Shown here piece after piece: positions 1 to 7,444 of a stretch of DNA of 10,657 nt. A program made the translations under genes and the position numbers. The notes under the pieces were generated by a model that was not told where the DNA came from, ran no database searches, and saw only the letters and a list, made by a program, of their open reading frames with translations. How positions within the stretch are numbered: the stretch's first letter is position 1; each line of letters begins with the position of its first letter. The DNA is from CAZGNZ01 sp964527215 (GTDB lineage Bacteria > Fidelibacterota > Marinisomatia > SCGC-AAA003-L08 > JACNLC01), in assembly GCA_964527215.1 (NCBI GenBank), contig CAZGNZ010000068.1, forward strand, positions 1-10,657, written 5' to 3'.

Positions 1-396
1 CCGGAAAATGCGAAGCATTTTACGCATAGATATTCTCATGAAATATTCGGGCTAAACCTTTTGGTGACTTGGTCAGAATTCGTCCTTGCACCGGGAGGGT
101 CTGCCGGTTACCCATACTGCGATATCAGAGCTTGGATTCCCTTACCCGAAAACAGAAACCTGCCTGATGAAACATTTCACTGCCAGTCTGTTGAGTGTTT
201 TCGACTTGAAACAGCAGTCAACTCACCCGATCAGACCAACATGTCTGCCCCAGGTTCAAAAGTCAATCACAAATCAAATATTCAAAAATAGTAAATTGCC
301 TTATTTTATGGTCCGGTTTTGACGTTGGAAGTATCGGGTTCAGATAAATCATTCAAAAAAATATTCATCGCCTGTGCGTTTTAAGAATCAATCAGT
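1..396. other. Left-edge region with no confident gene
   Basis: No complete gene can be supported here. On the plus strand one frame is open from base 1 to a TAG at 289-291, so it could be the 3' end of a gene starting outside the window, but the encoded residues show no recognisable motif and the frame uses several rare-looking codons (AGA, CTA, ATA). A second overlapping frame is open to 322, which argues that the openness is partly chance. On the minus strand an ATG at 39-37 opens 13 codons reaching the left edge, beginning MRISMRKMLRIF, and could be the start of a divergent gene; it has no clear Shine-Dalgarno sequence. Bases 5-21 form a perfect 7-bp inverted repeat (AAAATGC, GAA, GCATTTT) without a T-tract, so it is not a convincing terminator. 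I searched by eye for tRNA-like and riboswitch-like pairing and found none. Confidence 0.4.
319..348 (+). promoter_or_regulatory. Candidate sigma70-type promoter upstream of the patatin gene
   Basis: TTGACG (319-324) matches the -35 consensus at five of six bases and is followed after 18 bp by GATAAA (343-348), which matches TATAAT at four of six. Transcription would start near 355, giving a leader of about 40 bases before the ATG at 397. It is the only plausible promoter seen ahead of the five-gene plus-strand run. FCB-group bacteria may use divergent promoter sequences, so this remains a motif match only. Confidence 0.3.
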
Positions 397-2640
397 ATGA
401 ATTCAAGTCGTATAAATAATTCACTGTCCTCTGCAATCCTTGCCCTGTTTCTGAGCAGTTTGCTGATTTCAGGAAATACCGGCAATTCTCTCAAGGTTGG
501 GCTCGCTCTCAGCGGCGGAGGGGCAAAGGGTATGGCGCATATCGGTGTTCTGAAAGTACTGGAGGAAAGCGGAATCAGAATTGACTGTATTACCGGTACC
601 AGCATGGGCAGCTTTATTGGCGGATTGTATTCAATCGGGTATTCTGCTGAAATGATTGAAGATATTGTATTGGATCAAAACTGGCGGGATATCCTGAGAG
701 ATGCCGCGCCCCGATCCACCCTGTCAATGGAAGAAAAGGAATCTTCCGGGCGGTACATCAGCGAATTCCCAATCCGTGATGGTCGAATCGGACTGCCGGA
801 GTCTCTGATCCCCGGTCAGAAACTTACGATGGAAATTTCCAGACTTGCATGGCCAGTAAATCATGTGGATGACTTTGATCACCTCCCCATTCCGTTCCGC
901 TGTCTGACCACTGATCTGGTAACTGGCGAAGCGGTGGTTCAGAATTCAGGATACCTTCCCGACGCGATTCGGGCCAGTATGTCATTTCCCAGTTATCTTG
1001 CGCCGGTTGAAATAGACGGCAGACTGCTTATTGACGGCGGGGTGGTTCGAAATCTGCCCGTTATCGATGCCATAAACATGGGTGCGGATATCATCATCGC
1101 TGTGGATGTAGGTGCGCCGCTTCACTGGCGGGATGAACTGACTTCTGTTGTTGCAATATTGGAACAGACCGCTGGATTTCTGGGACATAGTTCAACAATG
1201 GAACAGCGCCGTTTTGCCGATATCCTGATCCTGCCGGATATCAGTGATTTCAGTAAAAACAGCTTCGATGAAATTGAAGACCTCATCGCAAGCGGTGAAT
1301 CCGCTGCAAGGGCAGTCATGCCGGAACTTTTGGCAGCGGCAGAAAAGCAGAATCCAAAACCTTCAGACGTTCCGCGCTTTATTCCAAGCACCAACCGGAA
1401 TCCGGTGTATGTCACGGATGTTCGCATTGAAGGAGCGGACAATGTATCCTATGCCTTGATTCACCGCAGTCTCGATATTGAACCCCCTGCCTGGGTGAGT
1501 CCGGCAGAACTGGAAACCGCTGTCTCACGGGTTTTCGGCACCCGGATGATGAAAAAAGTATCCTATAAATTTGAACCTCAGGAAAACGGGGTCATTCTTG
1601 TGGTGCGTCTGACTGAAGGTAATATCAACCAATTCAAATTCGGCATACATTACGACAGTGATCTAAAATCTGCGATTCTGTTAAACACCACGATTAGGAA
1701 TGTGGGTACAAGAGGATCCAAGCTGTCTATTGATGCCAAACTCGGTGAAAACCCTGAGGTTACAGCATCCTTCATCCATTATACAAACCTGCAGATGGGA
1801 ATCGGATGGGCCAGTTATGCTGCCTATTCAAATTTTACGGTACCCATCACCAATGAAGACGACCATCAAATTGCCAGTTTTGATTATACGAACTACAGTC
1901 TGGACACTCGGCTTCAGACTTTCAGATCCTGCAGTTCAAGTATCGGTATCGGAAGTGAGATCATGTGGTCCAGGATTGATCCGCTCATTATCCCGGCGGA
2001 GTGGATTCGTACCGTGGACTATGAGAACACATGGACGTATTATGGTTTTCTTTTAATAGATACTTTTGATCGGTCCGTTTATCCGTCGGAAGGCATGCAG
2101 CTGAATTTCCGGGGCACCAACGCACAGCGATTCTCATGGAGCGCAAAAAGAGGTTTGACCTTCAGTGAAACTTTCTGGCGGCTGCACCTGAACTCGAAAA
2201 ACTATGTGCCGCTTAATCGGCTCACCTCATTATTCGGGGAACTGTTTCTGGGAAAACTGGACGGTGAAGAACCTGCGGATGACTTCTATTTTTATGTGGG
2301 CGGTCAAAATGGAATTGAGGACAACGTCATTCCCTTTATCGGAATTCGCTTCATGAGTCTCAGCGCAAGGGAAATCATGATGGTTCAATGCGGCATACAG
2401 CGGGAAGTCTTCCCGGATTTATTTGTCATTCTCAAAGGAGGTATCGGGCGTCGTGAATATGATTATGCAGATGACTATGCAGTCGATAACATTGCACTGT
2501 CACATAGAGAAAGTGAGTTTCACGGATACGGTCTGACTGTCGGATATGACAGTCCCATCGGCCCTCTGGAAATTTCTCTGATGGGCTCAAACCTGATTGA
2601 CAAACCATTGACATATTTTAATATCGGTTTCAGCTTTTAA
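397..2640 (+). CDS. Secreted patatin-like phospholipase with POTRA and Omp85-type beta-barrel (type Vd-like autotransporter)
   Basis: A 747-residue protein predicted to hydrolyse phospholipid acyl esters and to be anchored in the outer membrane by its own barrel. Residues 1-26 look like a signal peptide with a hydrophobic core at 13-25. The patatin domain (about 32-320) has the oxyanion glycine loop GGGAKG (40-45), the nucleophile elbow GTSMG with Ser69, and the catalytic dyad Asp213 in DGG. One POTRA-like domain covers about 336-407 (VYVTDVRIEGADNV onward). The remainder (about 412-747) alternates in beta-strand fashion, has an Omp85-like 'YPSEG' turn, and ends in Phe (FNIGFSF), as expected for a BamA-recognised barrel. 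Signal, patatin, POTRA and barrel in that order match the PlpD class (type Vd secretion), and the length is close to PlpD. All catalytic residues are present, so activity is expected; the substrate is unknown. The ATG at 397 has only a weak purine stretch (AAGAA, 383-387), but it places the signal peptide correctly. It is first in the plus-strand gene run. Confidence 0.93.
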   Translation: MNSSRINNSLSSAILALFLSSLLISGNTGNSLKVGLALSGGGAKGMAHIGVLKVLEESGIRIDCITGTSMGSFIGGLYSIGYSAEMIEDIVLDQNWRDILRDAAPRSTLSMEEKESSGRYISEFPIRDGRIGLPESLIPGQKLTMEISRLAWPVNHVDDFDHLPIPFRCLTTDLVTGEAVVQNSGYLPDAIRASMSFPSYLAPVEIDGRLLIDGGVVRNLPVIDAINMGADIIIAVDVGAPLHWRDELTSVVAILEQTAGFLGHSSTMEQRRFADILILPDISDFSKNSFDEIEDLIASGESAARAVMPELLAAAEKQNPKPSDVPRFIPSTNRNPVYVTDVRIEGADNVSYALIHRSLDIEPPAWVSPAELETAVSRVFGTRMMKKVSYKFEPQENGVILVVRLTEGNINQFKFGIHYDSDLKSAILLNTTIRNVGTRGSKLSIDAKLGENPEVTASFIHYTNLQMGIGWASYAAYSNFTVPITNEDDHQIASFDYTNYSLDTRLQTFRSCSSSIGIGSEIMWSRIDPLIIPAEWIRTVDYENTWTYYGFLLIDTFDRSVYPSEGMQLNFRGTNAQRFSWSAKRGLTFSETFWRLHLNSKNYVPLNRLTSLFGELFLGKLDGEEPADDFYFYVGGQNGIEDNVIPFIGIRFMSLSAREIMMVQCGIQREVFPDLFVILKGGIGRREYDYADDYAVDNIALSHRESEFHGYGLTVGYDSPIGPLEISLMGSNLIDKPLTYFNIGFSF

Positions 2641-2674
2641 CCCGTGCCGAGCCCCGCTCCTAACGGACTCGACA

Positions 2675-2692
2675 CTGAATGCAATTCAGGGA
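2675..2692 (+). promoter_or_regulatory. Small hairpin overlapping the ribosome binding site of the lipoprotein protease gene
   Basis: CTGAAT (2675-2680) and ATTCAG (2684-2689) are a perfect 6-bp inverted repeat around a GCA loop. The 3' arm overlaps the Shine-Dalgarno-like AGGGA (2688-2692), which lies 6 bases before the ATG at 2699. The AGGGA supports that start codon. The stem is short and A/T-rich, so a regulatory effect on initiation is only possible, and there is no T-tract to make it a terminator. Confidence 0.3.
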
Positions 2693-2698
2693 CACAAC

Positions 2699-3748
2699 AT
2701 GTCAGCCAAACAGCATTTCATATTGTTACTTTGCATCATCTCCATTTTTCTGATAACCAGCTGCTCCAAAGTTGTTTATGATGTCGCCTACCCAACACTG
2801 AATGACGGAGAATATGACACAGAATTCCCATATAAAAACTGTTCTGAGCAGCTGGAAACCATCACGAAAACACTGAAAAAAATCCGATGCACCGCATTTT
2901 ATCAGTCATACATTTTCGCAGAATCACAAAACGTGACAACCGAGGATTTGTCATCGATTGATGTATCACAAACGGCAATTGGTGAAATTCATTATAATGA
3001 ATCCGCTCACGGCACTGCTACCGTGGTTTACAGTAAAAACAACAGACTGGCCCTGCTCACGTGCGCCCATGTTATAGATTTTCCCGATACGGCAGTAATC
3101 CATTTTTCAAATGCCGCCGGCAGTCCAAAACCCATCCAGAATATGGCAGTAAAATTGAAGCAGAACTACTGGGCTGGCGATTTGCCGCAGGAAGGCCAGC
3201 TGAAAGTACTGGCAGTTGATTATGATCGTGATATTGCATTACTGGGGAAAACGATTTCTGCGGCACTCACAATCGATGTACCTGTATTCAATTATCCCAT
3301 CGGCGCATCCAGCCAACTGGAATGGGGGAGTTTTGTTTACATTATGGGTTATCCCATCGGATATCAGATGATTACACGCGGTATCGTCAGCAATCCGAAT
3401 CGGGATTCTGAAGGCTCTTTCCTGATTGACGCCCTTTTCAACCGTGGATTCAGTGGGGGGATTGTATTGGCTATTCGGGACGGTGTACCCAACTTTGAAT
3501 TGGTGGGTATGACAAAATCAGTCTCTGCCAGCCATGATTACATTCTGGTTCCTGAACCTGATATGAATGACACATCGTTTGATCCTCATATTCCCTATCG
3601 CGGTCAAACATTTGTACATAAAAAAACCGATATAAACTACGGAATTACATATTCCATATCCGTTGAGACCATTGTTCGCTTCATAGAGGAAAACAAACAC
3701 CAACTGGCCCGTCAGGGATACGATGTAAATTATTTTTTCAAATACTGA
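2699..3748 (+). CDS. Lipoprotein trypsin-like serine protease (S1/HtrA-like fold, no PDZ)
   Basis: A 349-residue envelope protease. Residues 1-21 are a lipoprotein signal peptide with lipobox ITSC, so Cys22 would be lipidated and the mature protein tethered to a membrane facing the periplasm or outside. The trypsin fold follows. The catalytic triad can be read as His124 in LLTCAHV (family form TAAHV), Asp178 in DRDIALL, and Ser252 in NRGFSGG (family form G-[NDY]-SGG, here with Phe). The first ~100 mature residues have no motif I recognise. After the triad about 95 residues remain, with no PDZ domain, unlike DegP/HtrA, which usually carry one or two. The Cys in TCAHV and the Phe before Ser252 are slightly unusual but do not remove catalytic residues. 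The gene lies 58 bases after the patatin gene in the same direction, so co-transcription is likely. Its substrate is unknown; processing of envelope or secreted proteins is an inference. Confidence 0.85.
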   Translation: MSAKQHFILLLCIISIFLITSCSKVVYDVAYPTLNDGEYDTEFPYKNCSEQLETITKTLKKIRCTAFYQSYIFAESQNVTTEDLSSIDVSQTAIGEIHYNESAHGTATVVYSKNNRLALLTCAHVIDFPDTAVIHFSNAAGSPKPIQNMAVKLKQNYWAGDLPQEGQLKVLAVDYDRDIALLGKTISAALTIDVPVFNYPIGASSQLEWGSFVYIMGYPIGYQMITRGIVSNPNRDSEGSFLIDALFNRGFSGGIVLAIRDGVPNFELVGMTKSVSASHDYILVPEPDMNDTSFDPHIPYRGQTFVHKKTDINYGITYSISVETIVRFIEENKHQLARQGYDVNYFFKY

Positions 3749-3796
3749 TTGACAACCAGTCAACTGCACCACTGTTAACATCGGCATTTCAAACCT

Positions 3797-3809
3797 GGGG
3801 AACAGCATC
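3797..3809 (+). promoter_or_regulatory. Shine-Dalgarno and putative ATC start codon for the first ABC gene
   Basis: GGGGA (3797-3801) is the only strong Shine-Dalgarno-like sequence in the 124 bases between the protease stop (3748) and the GTG at 3873. Five bases after it comes ATC (3807-3809), in frame with the ABC gene. Starting there gives KSNFSILWRFLSGQRLL as the first residues after the initiator, which is the expected cytoplasmic lead-in to TM1 of an ABC exporter. No in-frame ATG, GTG or TTG exists between the upstream in-frame stop (TGA, 3750-3752) and 3873. ATC initiation is rare, so the alternative is a base error converting ATG to ATC. Confidence 0.45.
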
Positions 3810-3872
3810 AAATCCAACTTTTCCATATTATGGCGATTTCTGAGCGGACAGCGGCTGCTTTATGCCGGTGCC
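3807..3872 (+). other. In-frame N-terminal extension of the first ABC gene
   Basis: These 22 codons are in frame with and directly upstream of the GTG at 3873. They encode an amphipathic lead-in (SILWRFLSGQRLLYAGAV) that continues without a break into the hydrophobic stretch after 3873. In ABC exporters an elbow helix of this kind ('LWRFL..YR') normally precedes TM1, and the partner gene has the same arrangement (TWRKILQFALPYK before its TM1). This is evidence from homology-like pattern and internal comparison that the real protein begins here, not at 3873. Confidence 0.55.
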
Positions 3873-5630
3873 GTGGCCTCAATTGCATTGGCAACTTTTT
3901 TCACTTATCTGACACCTCTGATTATTCGATCAACGATTGATTCAGTGATTGGCGACCAGCCTCTTGAAGCACCTGCCTTCATCACTGCCCTGTTCAATAT
4001 GGTCGGCGGAATCCAGAATCTGCGTGAACACCTCTGGCGAATTGCCGTACTCATTGCTGCAGCAGCCGTACTGCGGGGATTTGTAAATTATTTCAGCGGA
4101 AGGTGGGCAGCCCAGGCTTCCGAATCAATCGCACGGCGTCTCCGGAACACTCTGTACACCCATCTGCAGCAGGTCCCGGCTCTGTTCTATAATCACCACA
4201 AAACCGGTGATCTTATTCAACGCTGTACATCGGATGTGGAAACCGTCAGGAAATTCCTGGCAGTGCAGGTGGTCGAAGTCGGTCGGTCGGTTTTCATGCT
4301 GGTCCTGATTATTCCTCTCCTGATAATGATGAATCTCAAAATGGCCATGATTTCTCTCATCATTGTGCCGTTTATCATCACTTTTGCGGTGCTTTTCTTC
4401 CTGAAAGTCAAAAGAACTTTTCAAACCGCTGACGAGGCAGAAGGCATTATGAGCGCAGTGCTCCAGGAAAATCTGACCGGTATACGGGTGGTTCGGGCAT
4501 TTGCCAGGCAGGATTTTGAAACCGGGAAATTTAACGGACGGAATGATGATTACCGGGTTAAAGTGTACCGGCTGATCCGATTGTTGGGCATGTACTGGGG
4601 GCTGTCAGACTTCCTGATTTATTTTCAGACAGGTACCGTGCTGGTCCTGGGCACGTACTGGACCATCCAGAATGAAATGACTTTGGGCACACTGGTGGCA
4701 TTTCTCAGCTATATTGAATTTCTCCTCTGGCCTATTCGGCAGACGGGAAGGACATTGACGGATATGGGAAAGGCATTTGTTTCTCTGGGCCGTATCCGCG
4801 ATATCCTAGATGAAAAGGCAGAGGATTCAACAGGATTTCACCCGAAAGATCAGTCTGTTAAAGGCATCATTGAGTTTGACAATGTCACATTCGGGTACGG
4901 AACCGATGATCCGGTTATTCACAATATCACCCTGCGAATTGAAAAAGGGGAAACCGTTGTTTTGATTGGGCCCACCGGCTCCGGTAAATCAACCATGGTG
5001 AACCTTCTTCCCCGTATGTGGGATTATTCAATGGGATCGATTAAAATCGATGGCAGGGAACTGGGTTCATACAGCCGCAGATATATTCGGTCTCAAATCG
5101 GCATTGTGCTTCAGGAACCCTTCCTCTTCTCTAAATCACTCATTGATAATATTCGGTTTGGCACACCAAAAAACCTGAATGATGCAGAAGTTCACGATGC
5201 GGCACGCACAGCAGTTATCCATGATGAAATACTGTCTTTTGACGGCGGCTACTCTACCATGGTCGGAGAGCGTGGGGTGACCTTGTCAGGCGGACAGAAA
5301 CAGCGGATTGCCATTGCCAGAACCCTGATTCAGGATCCGCCCATTCTGATTTTTGATGACTCACTCAGTGCCCTGGACACAGAAACGGAATCCAGGATCC
5401 GGTCTGCCCTGAAACAGCGGAAGGGCCGCTCCACAACCATCATCATTGCGCACCGGTTGACCACGGCAATGCATGCGGACAGGGTGGTTGTTCTGGAAAA
5501 CGGACAAATCACCCAAATGGGACGCCACAATGAACTGATACGGAAACCGGGGCTGTATCAGCGGCTCTGGGAAATGCAGAGTGCCGGGGGGGATGAAATA
5601 ATGACCATCACCGGTGATCTGACAAAATAG
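3873..5630 (+). CDS. Heterodimeric ABC exporter, half with degenerate catalytic site (permease-ATPase fusion)
   Basis: One half of an inner-membrane ABC exporter of the type that includes BmrC/YheI, LmrC and TM287. From the GTG it has 585 residues; with the likely upstream start at 3807 it has 607, close to the usual length and to its partner. The N-terminal half holds about six membrane helices; the C-terminal half is the ATPase. Counting from the GTG: Walker A GPTGSGKST (366-374), Q-loop Gln414, signature LSGGQ (471-475), Walker B ILIFD with Asp495, then Asp496 where the catalytic Glu normally sits, and switch His527. Asp for Glu is characteristic of the inactive-site subunit of heterodimeric exporters, whose signature motif stays canonical because it serves the partner's active site. 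The GTG at 3873 has no Shine-Dalgarno and cuts into TM1, so it is the first canonical start rather than the preferred one. Its stop is 6 bases before the partner's ATG. Substrate unknown; multidrug or lipid-like export is typical of the family. Confidence 0.93.
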   Translation: MASIALATFFTYLTPLIIRSTIDSVIGDQPLEAPAFITALFNMVGGIQNLREHLWRIAVLIAAAAVLRGFVNYFSGRWAAQASESIARRLRNTLYTHLQQVPALFYNHHKTGDLIQRCTSDVETVRKFLAVQVVEVGRSVFMLVLIIPLLIMMNLKMAMISLIIVPFIITFAVLFFLKVKRTFQTADEAEGIMSAVLQENLTGIRVVRAFARQDFETGKFNGRNDDYRVKVYRLIRLLGMYWGLSDFLIYFQTGTVLVLGTYWTIQNEMTLGTLVAFLSYIEFLLWPIRQTGRTLTDMGKAFVSLGRIRDILDEKAEDSTGFHPKDQSVKGIIEFDNVTFGYGTDDPVIHNITLRIEKGETVVLIGPTGSGKSTMVNLLPRMWDYSMGSIKIDGRELGSYSRRYIRSQIGIVLQEPFLFSKSLIDNIRFGTPKNLNDAEVHDAARTAVIHDEILSFDGGYSTMVGERGVTLSGGQKQRIAIARTLIQDPPILIFDDSLSALDTETESRIRSALKQRKGRSTTIIIAHRLTTAMHADRVVVLENGQITQMGRHNELIRKPGLYQRLWEMQSAGGDEIMTITGDLTK

Positions 5631-5636
5631 GCTTTC

Positions 5637-7442
5637 ATGCAGGACACTCAATACTACGAAGAAGAAGACTTCCAGAAACGCATTGACCTTTCCACCTGGA
5701 GAAAGATCCTCCAATTCGCGCTGCCGTACAAGGGGACAATGGCCTGGATTGGGTTTTTCATGATCGGCGTTGCGGCCGTGGATATCATCATGCCTTTTCT
5801 TACCAAATATGCCATTGACGGATTCATTGCACGGAAAACTGCTGACGGTCTGTTGGCCTTTGGAATGCTTTACCTGACAATCGCCGTCTGGCAGGCAGCA
5901 AATGTGGCCGTTTTTATCTGGTTGGCAGGAAAAGTGGAAACCGGTGTCAGTTATCTTATCCGCAAAGCAGGTTTTGAAAAACTGCAGGCCCTTTCGTTCA
6001 GCTATTTTGACCAAACGCCTGTCGGATGGATTATGGCCCGCATGACCACAGATACCACCAAACTCTCAGAGATCATTGCCTGGGGACTGGTGGATATTGT
6101 CTGGGGTGTAACGCTGATGTCGGGTATTGCCGTCGTGATGCTGATTATGCATTTCAAGCTGGCCCTGGTTGTCCTGTCTGTTGTGCCGCTGCTGGCCTGG
6201 ATCAGTAAAAAATTCCAAGTAATGATTCTTGCCAGTTATCGGGATGTGCGCAGAACGAACTCCAAAATTACAGCTGCCTTCAATGAAGGCATTATGGGTG
6301 CGCTGACGACCAAAACCCTTGTGAGGGAAAAATCCAACCTTGGCGAATTCCAGGTTTTGACCAACCGAATGTTCTCATCGAGCTACCGGGCTGCAGTTCA
6401 GTCCGCCCTGTATCTGCCACTGGTACAGATCGGAGCAATGGCGGGTACCGCCCTTGCTATCTGGTACGGCGGAAGCAGCGTGATCACGGGTGATATTTCT
6501 TATGGTCTCCTGGTGATGTTCCTCTCATACGCAGGATTCTTCTTTATACCTATTCAGGAAGTGGCAAGAATTTTTGCCGAAATGCAGAATGCTCAGGCTT
6601 CTGCCGAACGGGTGATTTCCCTCATTGAAACACCCGTTGAAATCACGGATGATGCCGTCACCAGCCCGCCGCCGAAGGATTTGTCCGGAAAAGTCGATTT
6701 TCGGGATGTGTCATTTATTTATAAAAAGGGACAGAAAGTACTGGATCATTTCAATCTCACGGTTGAATCCGGATCAACTGTGGCTTTGGTGGGCGAGACA
6801 GGCGGAGGAAAATCAACCATTGTCAACCTTATCTGCCGGTTTTATGAACCGTCTTCAGGTTCGCTGTTGATAGATGATACGGATTATCGGAAATACCCTT
6901 TGTTCTGGTATTACACTCATCTCGGGGTAGTGCTTCAAACCCCTCACCTTTTCAGCGGAACCATCCGTGAGAATATACGATACGGAAACCTGAAAGCATC
7001 GGAGTCGGAAGTTATTAAAGCGGCTGAATCCGCACACGCACATGATTTCATCATCAGGCTGGCGGATGGATATGATACAGAGGTCAGCGAAGGCGGCGCC
7101 AATTTCAGTACCGGACAGAAACAGCTGATATCCCTTGCCCGTGTGATTCTGGCGGATCCACGTTTATTAATTATGGATGAAGCCACTTCCTCCGTTGATA
7201 CGGAAACGGAGCATCTGGTTCAGCAGGCCATCGAACTGATTATTCAAAACCGCACCAGTTTCATTATCGCCCATCGTCTGTCCACCATTCGTACGGCCAA
7301 TCGTATTCTGGTAATTTCAAAAGGGCGCATCATTGAGGATGGAACCCATAAACAGCTGATGGAACAAAAGGGAAACTACTATCAGCTGTATCTATCGCAA
7401 TTCCAGGAAGAATCAACACGTCAGATTCTGGAAGGTGTGTAG
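5637..7442 (+). CDS. Heterodimeric ABC exporter, half with catalytic Glu and degenerate signature motif
   Basis: The 601-residue partner of the preceding gene, of the BmrD/YheH, LmrD and TM288 type. A charged cytoplasmic lead (1-20, rich in Glu/Asp) and an elbow helix come before about six membrane helices, then the ATPase domain. Motifs: Walker A GETGGGKST (386-394), Q-loop Gln434, signature FSTGQ (490-494) in place of LSGGQ, Walker B LLIMD with Asp514 and catalytic Glu515, D-loop SSVD, and switch His546. The degenerate signature here and the Asp-for-Glu change in the partner fall in the same composite nucleotide site. The pair therefore has one consensus ATP site (this Walker A/B plus the partner's LSGGQ) and one degenerate site. 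The ATG follows the upstream stop by 6 bases and has no strong Shine-Dalgarno, so translation probably depends on coupling. The TAG stop shares a base with the next gene's GTG. Substrate not deducible. Confidence 0.95.
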   Translation: MQDTQYYEEEDFQKRIDLSTWRKILQFALPYKGTMAWIGFFMIGVAAVDIIMPFLTKYAIDGFIARKTADGLLAFGMLYLTIAVWQAANVAVFIWLAGKVETGVSYLIRKAGFEKLQALSFSYFDQTPVGWIMARMTTDTTKLSEIIAWGLVDIVWGVTLMSGIAVVMLIMHFKLALVVLSVVPLLAWISKKFQVMILASYRDVRRTNSKITAAFNEGIMGALTTKTLVREKSNLGEFQVLTNRMFSSSYRAAVQSALYLPLVQIGAMAGTALAIWYGGSSVITGDISYGLLVMFLSYAGFFFIPIQEVARIFAEMQNAQASAERVISLIETPVEITDDAVTSPPPKDLSGKVDFRDVSFIYKKGQKVLDHFNLTVESGSTVALVGETGGGKSTIVNLICRFYEPSSGSLLIDDTDYRKYPLFWYYTHLGVVLQTPHLFSGTIRENIRYGNLKASESEVIKAAESAHAHDFIIRLADGYDTEVSEGGANFSTGQKQLISLARVILADPRLLIMDEATSSVDTETEHLVQQAIELIIQNRTSFIIAHRLSTIRTANRILVISKGRIIEDGTHKQLMEQKGNYYQLYLSQFQEESTRQILEGV

Positions 7443-7444
7443 TG
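7430..7444 (+). promoter_or_regulatory. Ribosome binding site and overlapping GTG start of the flavoprotein gene
   Basis: GGAAGG (7430-7435), inside the end of the upstream ABC gene, lies 6 bases before GTG (7442-7444). The G of the ABC stop codon TAG is the first base of this GTG, a one-base overlap that favours translational coupling. The strong Shine-Dalgarno decides this GTG as the start, and it puts the dinucleotide-binding glycine motif at residues 10-15, where the family has it. Confidence 0.6.

Noticed and set aside
5..21. AAAATGC/GCATTTT inverted repeat as a terminator of an upstream gene
   Set aside because: The stem is A/T-rich and no T-run follows it; it may be just a chance palindrome.
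1..300. tRNA, SRP RNA or riboswitch in the left region
   Set aside because: I could not form a cloverleaf or any familiar conserved core; the GGTTCAAAAGTC stretch resembles a T-loop only superficially.
61..322. Small plus-strand genes beginning at 61 (TTG) or 86
   Set aside because: They overlap each other in different frames, lack a Shine-Dalgarno sequence and show no signal peptide, membrane helix or known motif. The first is simply part of a frame open from the window edge.
3749..3780. TTGACA at 3749-3754 as a -35 element for the ABC genes
   Set aside because: No acceptable -10 hexamer follows at 16-18 bp; the best match (TGTTAA at 3773) has only three of six bases. The TTGAC/GTCAA inverted repeat here also has no T-tract, so it is not a terminator.
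5361..6014. Antisense open frame of 217 codons across the junction of the two ABC genes
   Set aside because: It lies opposite two strongly supported ABC genes, has no recognisable domain, and is Cys/His/Pro-rich in the manner of shadow frames.
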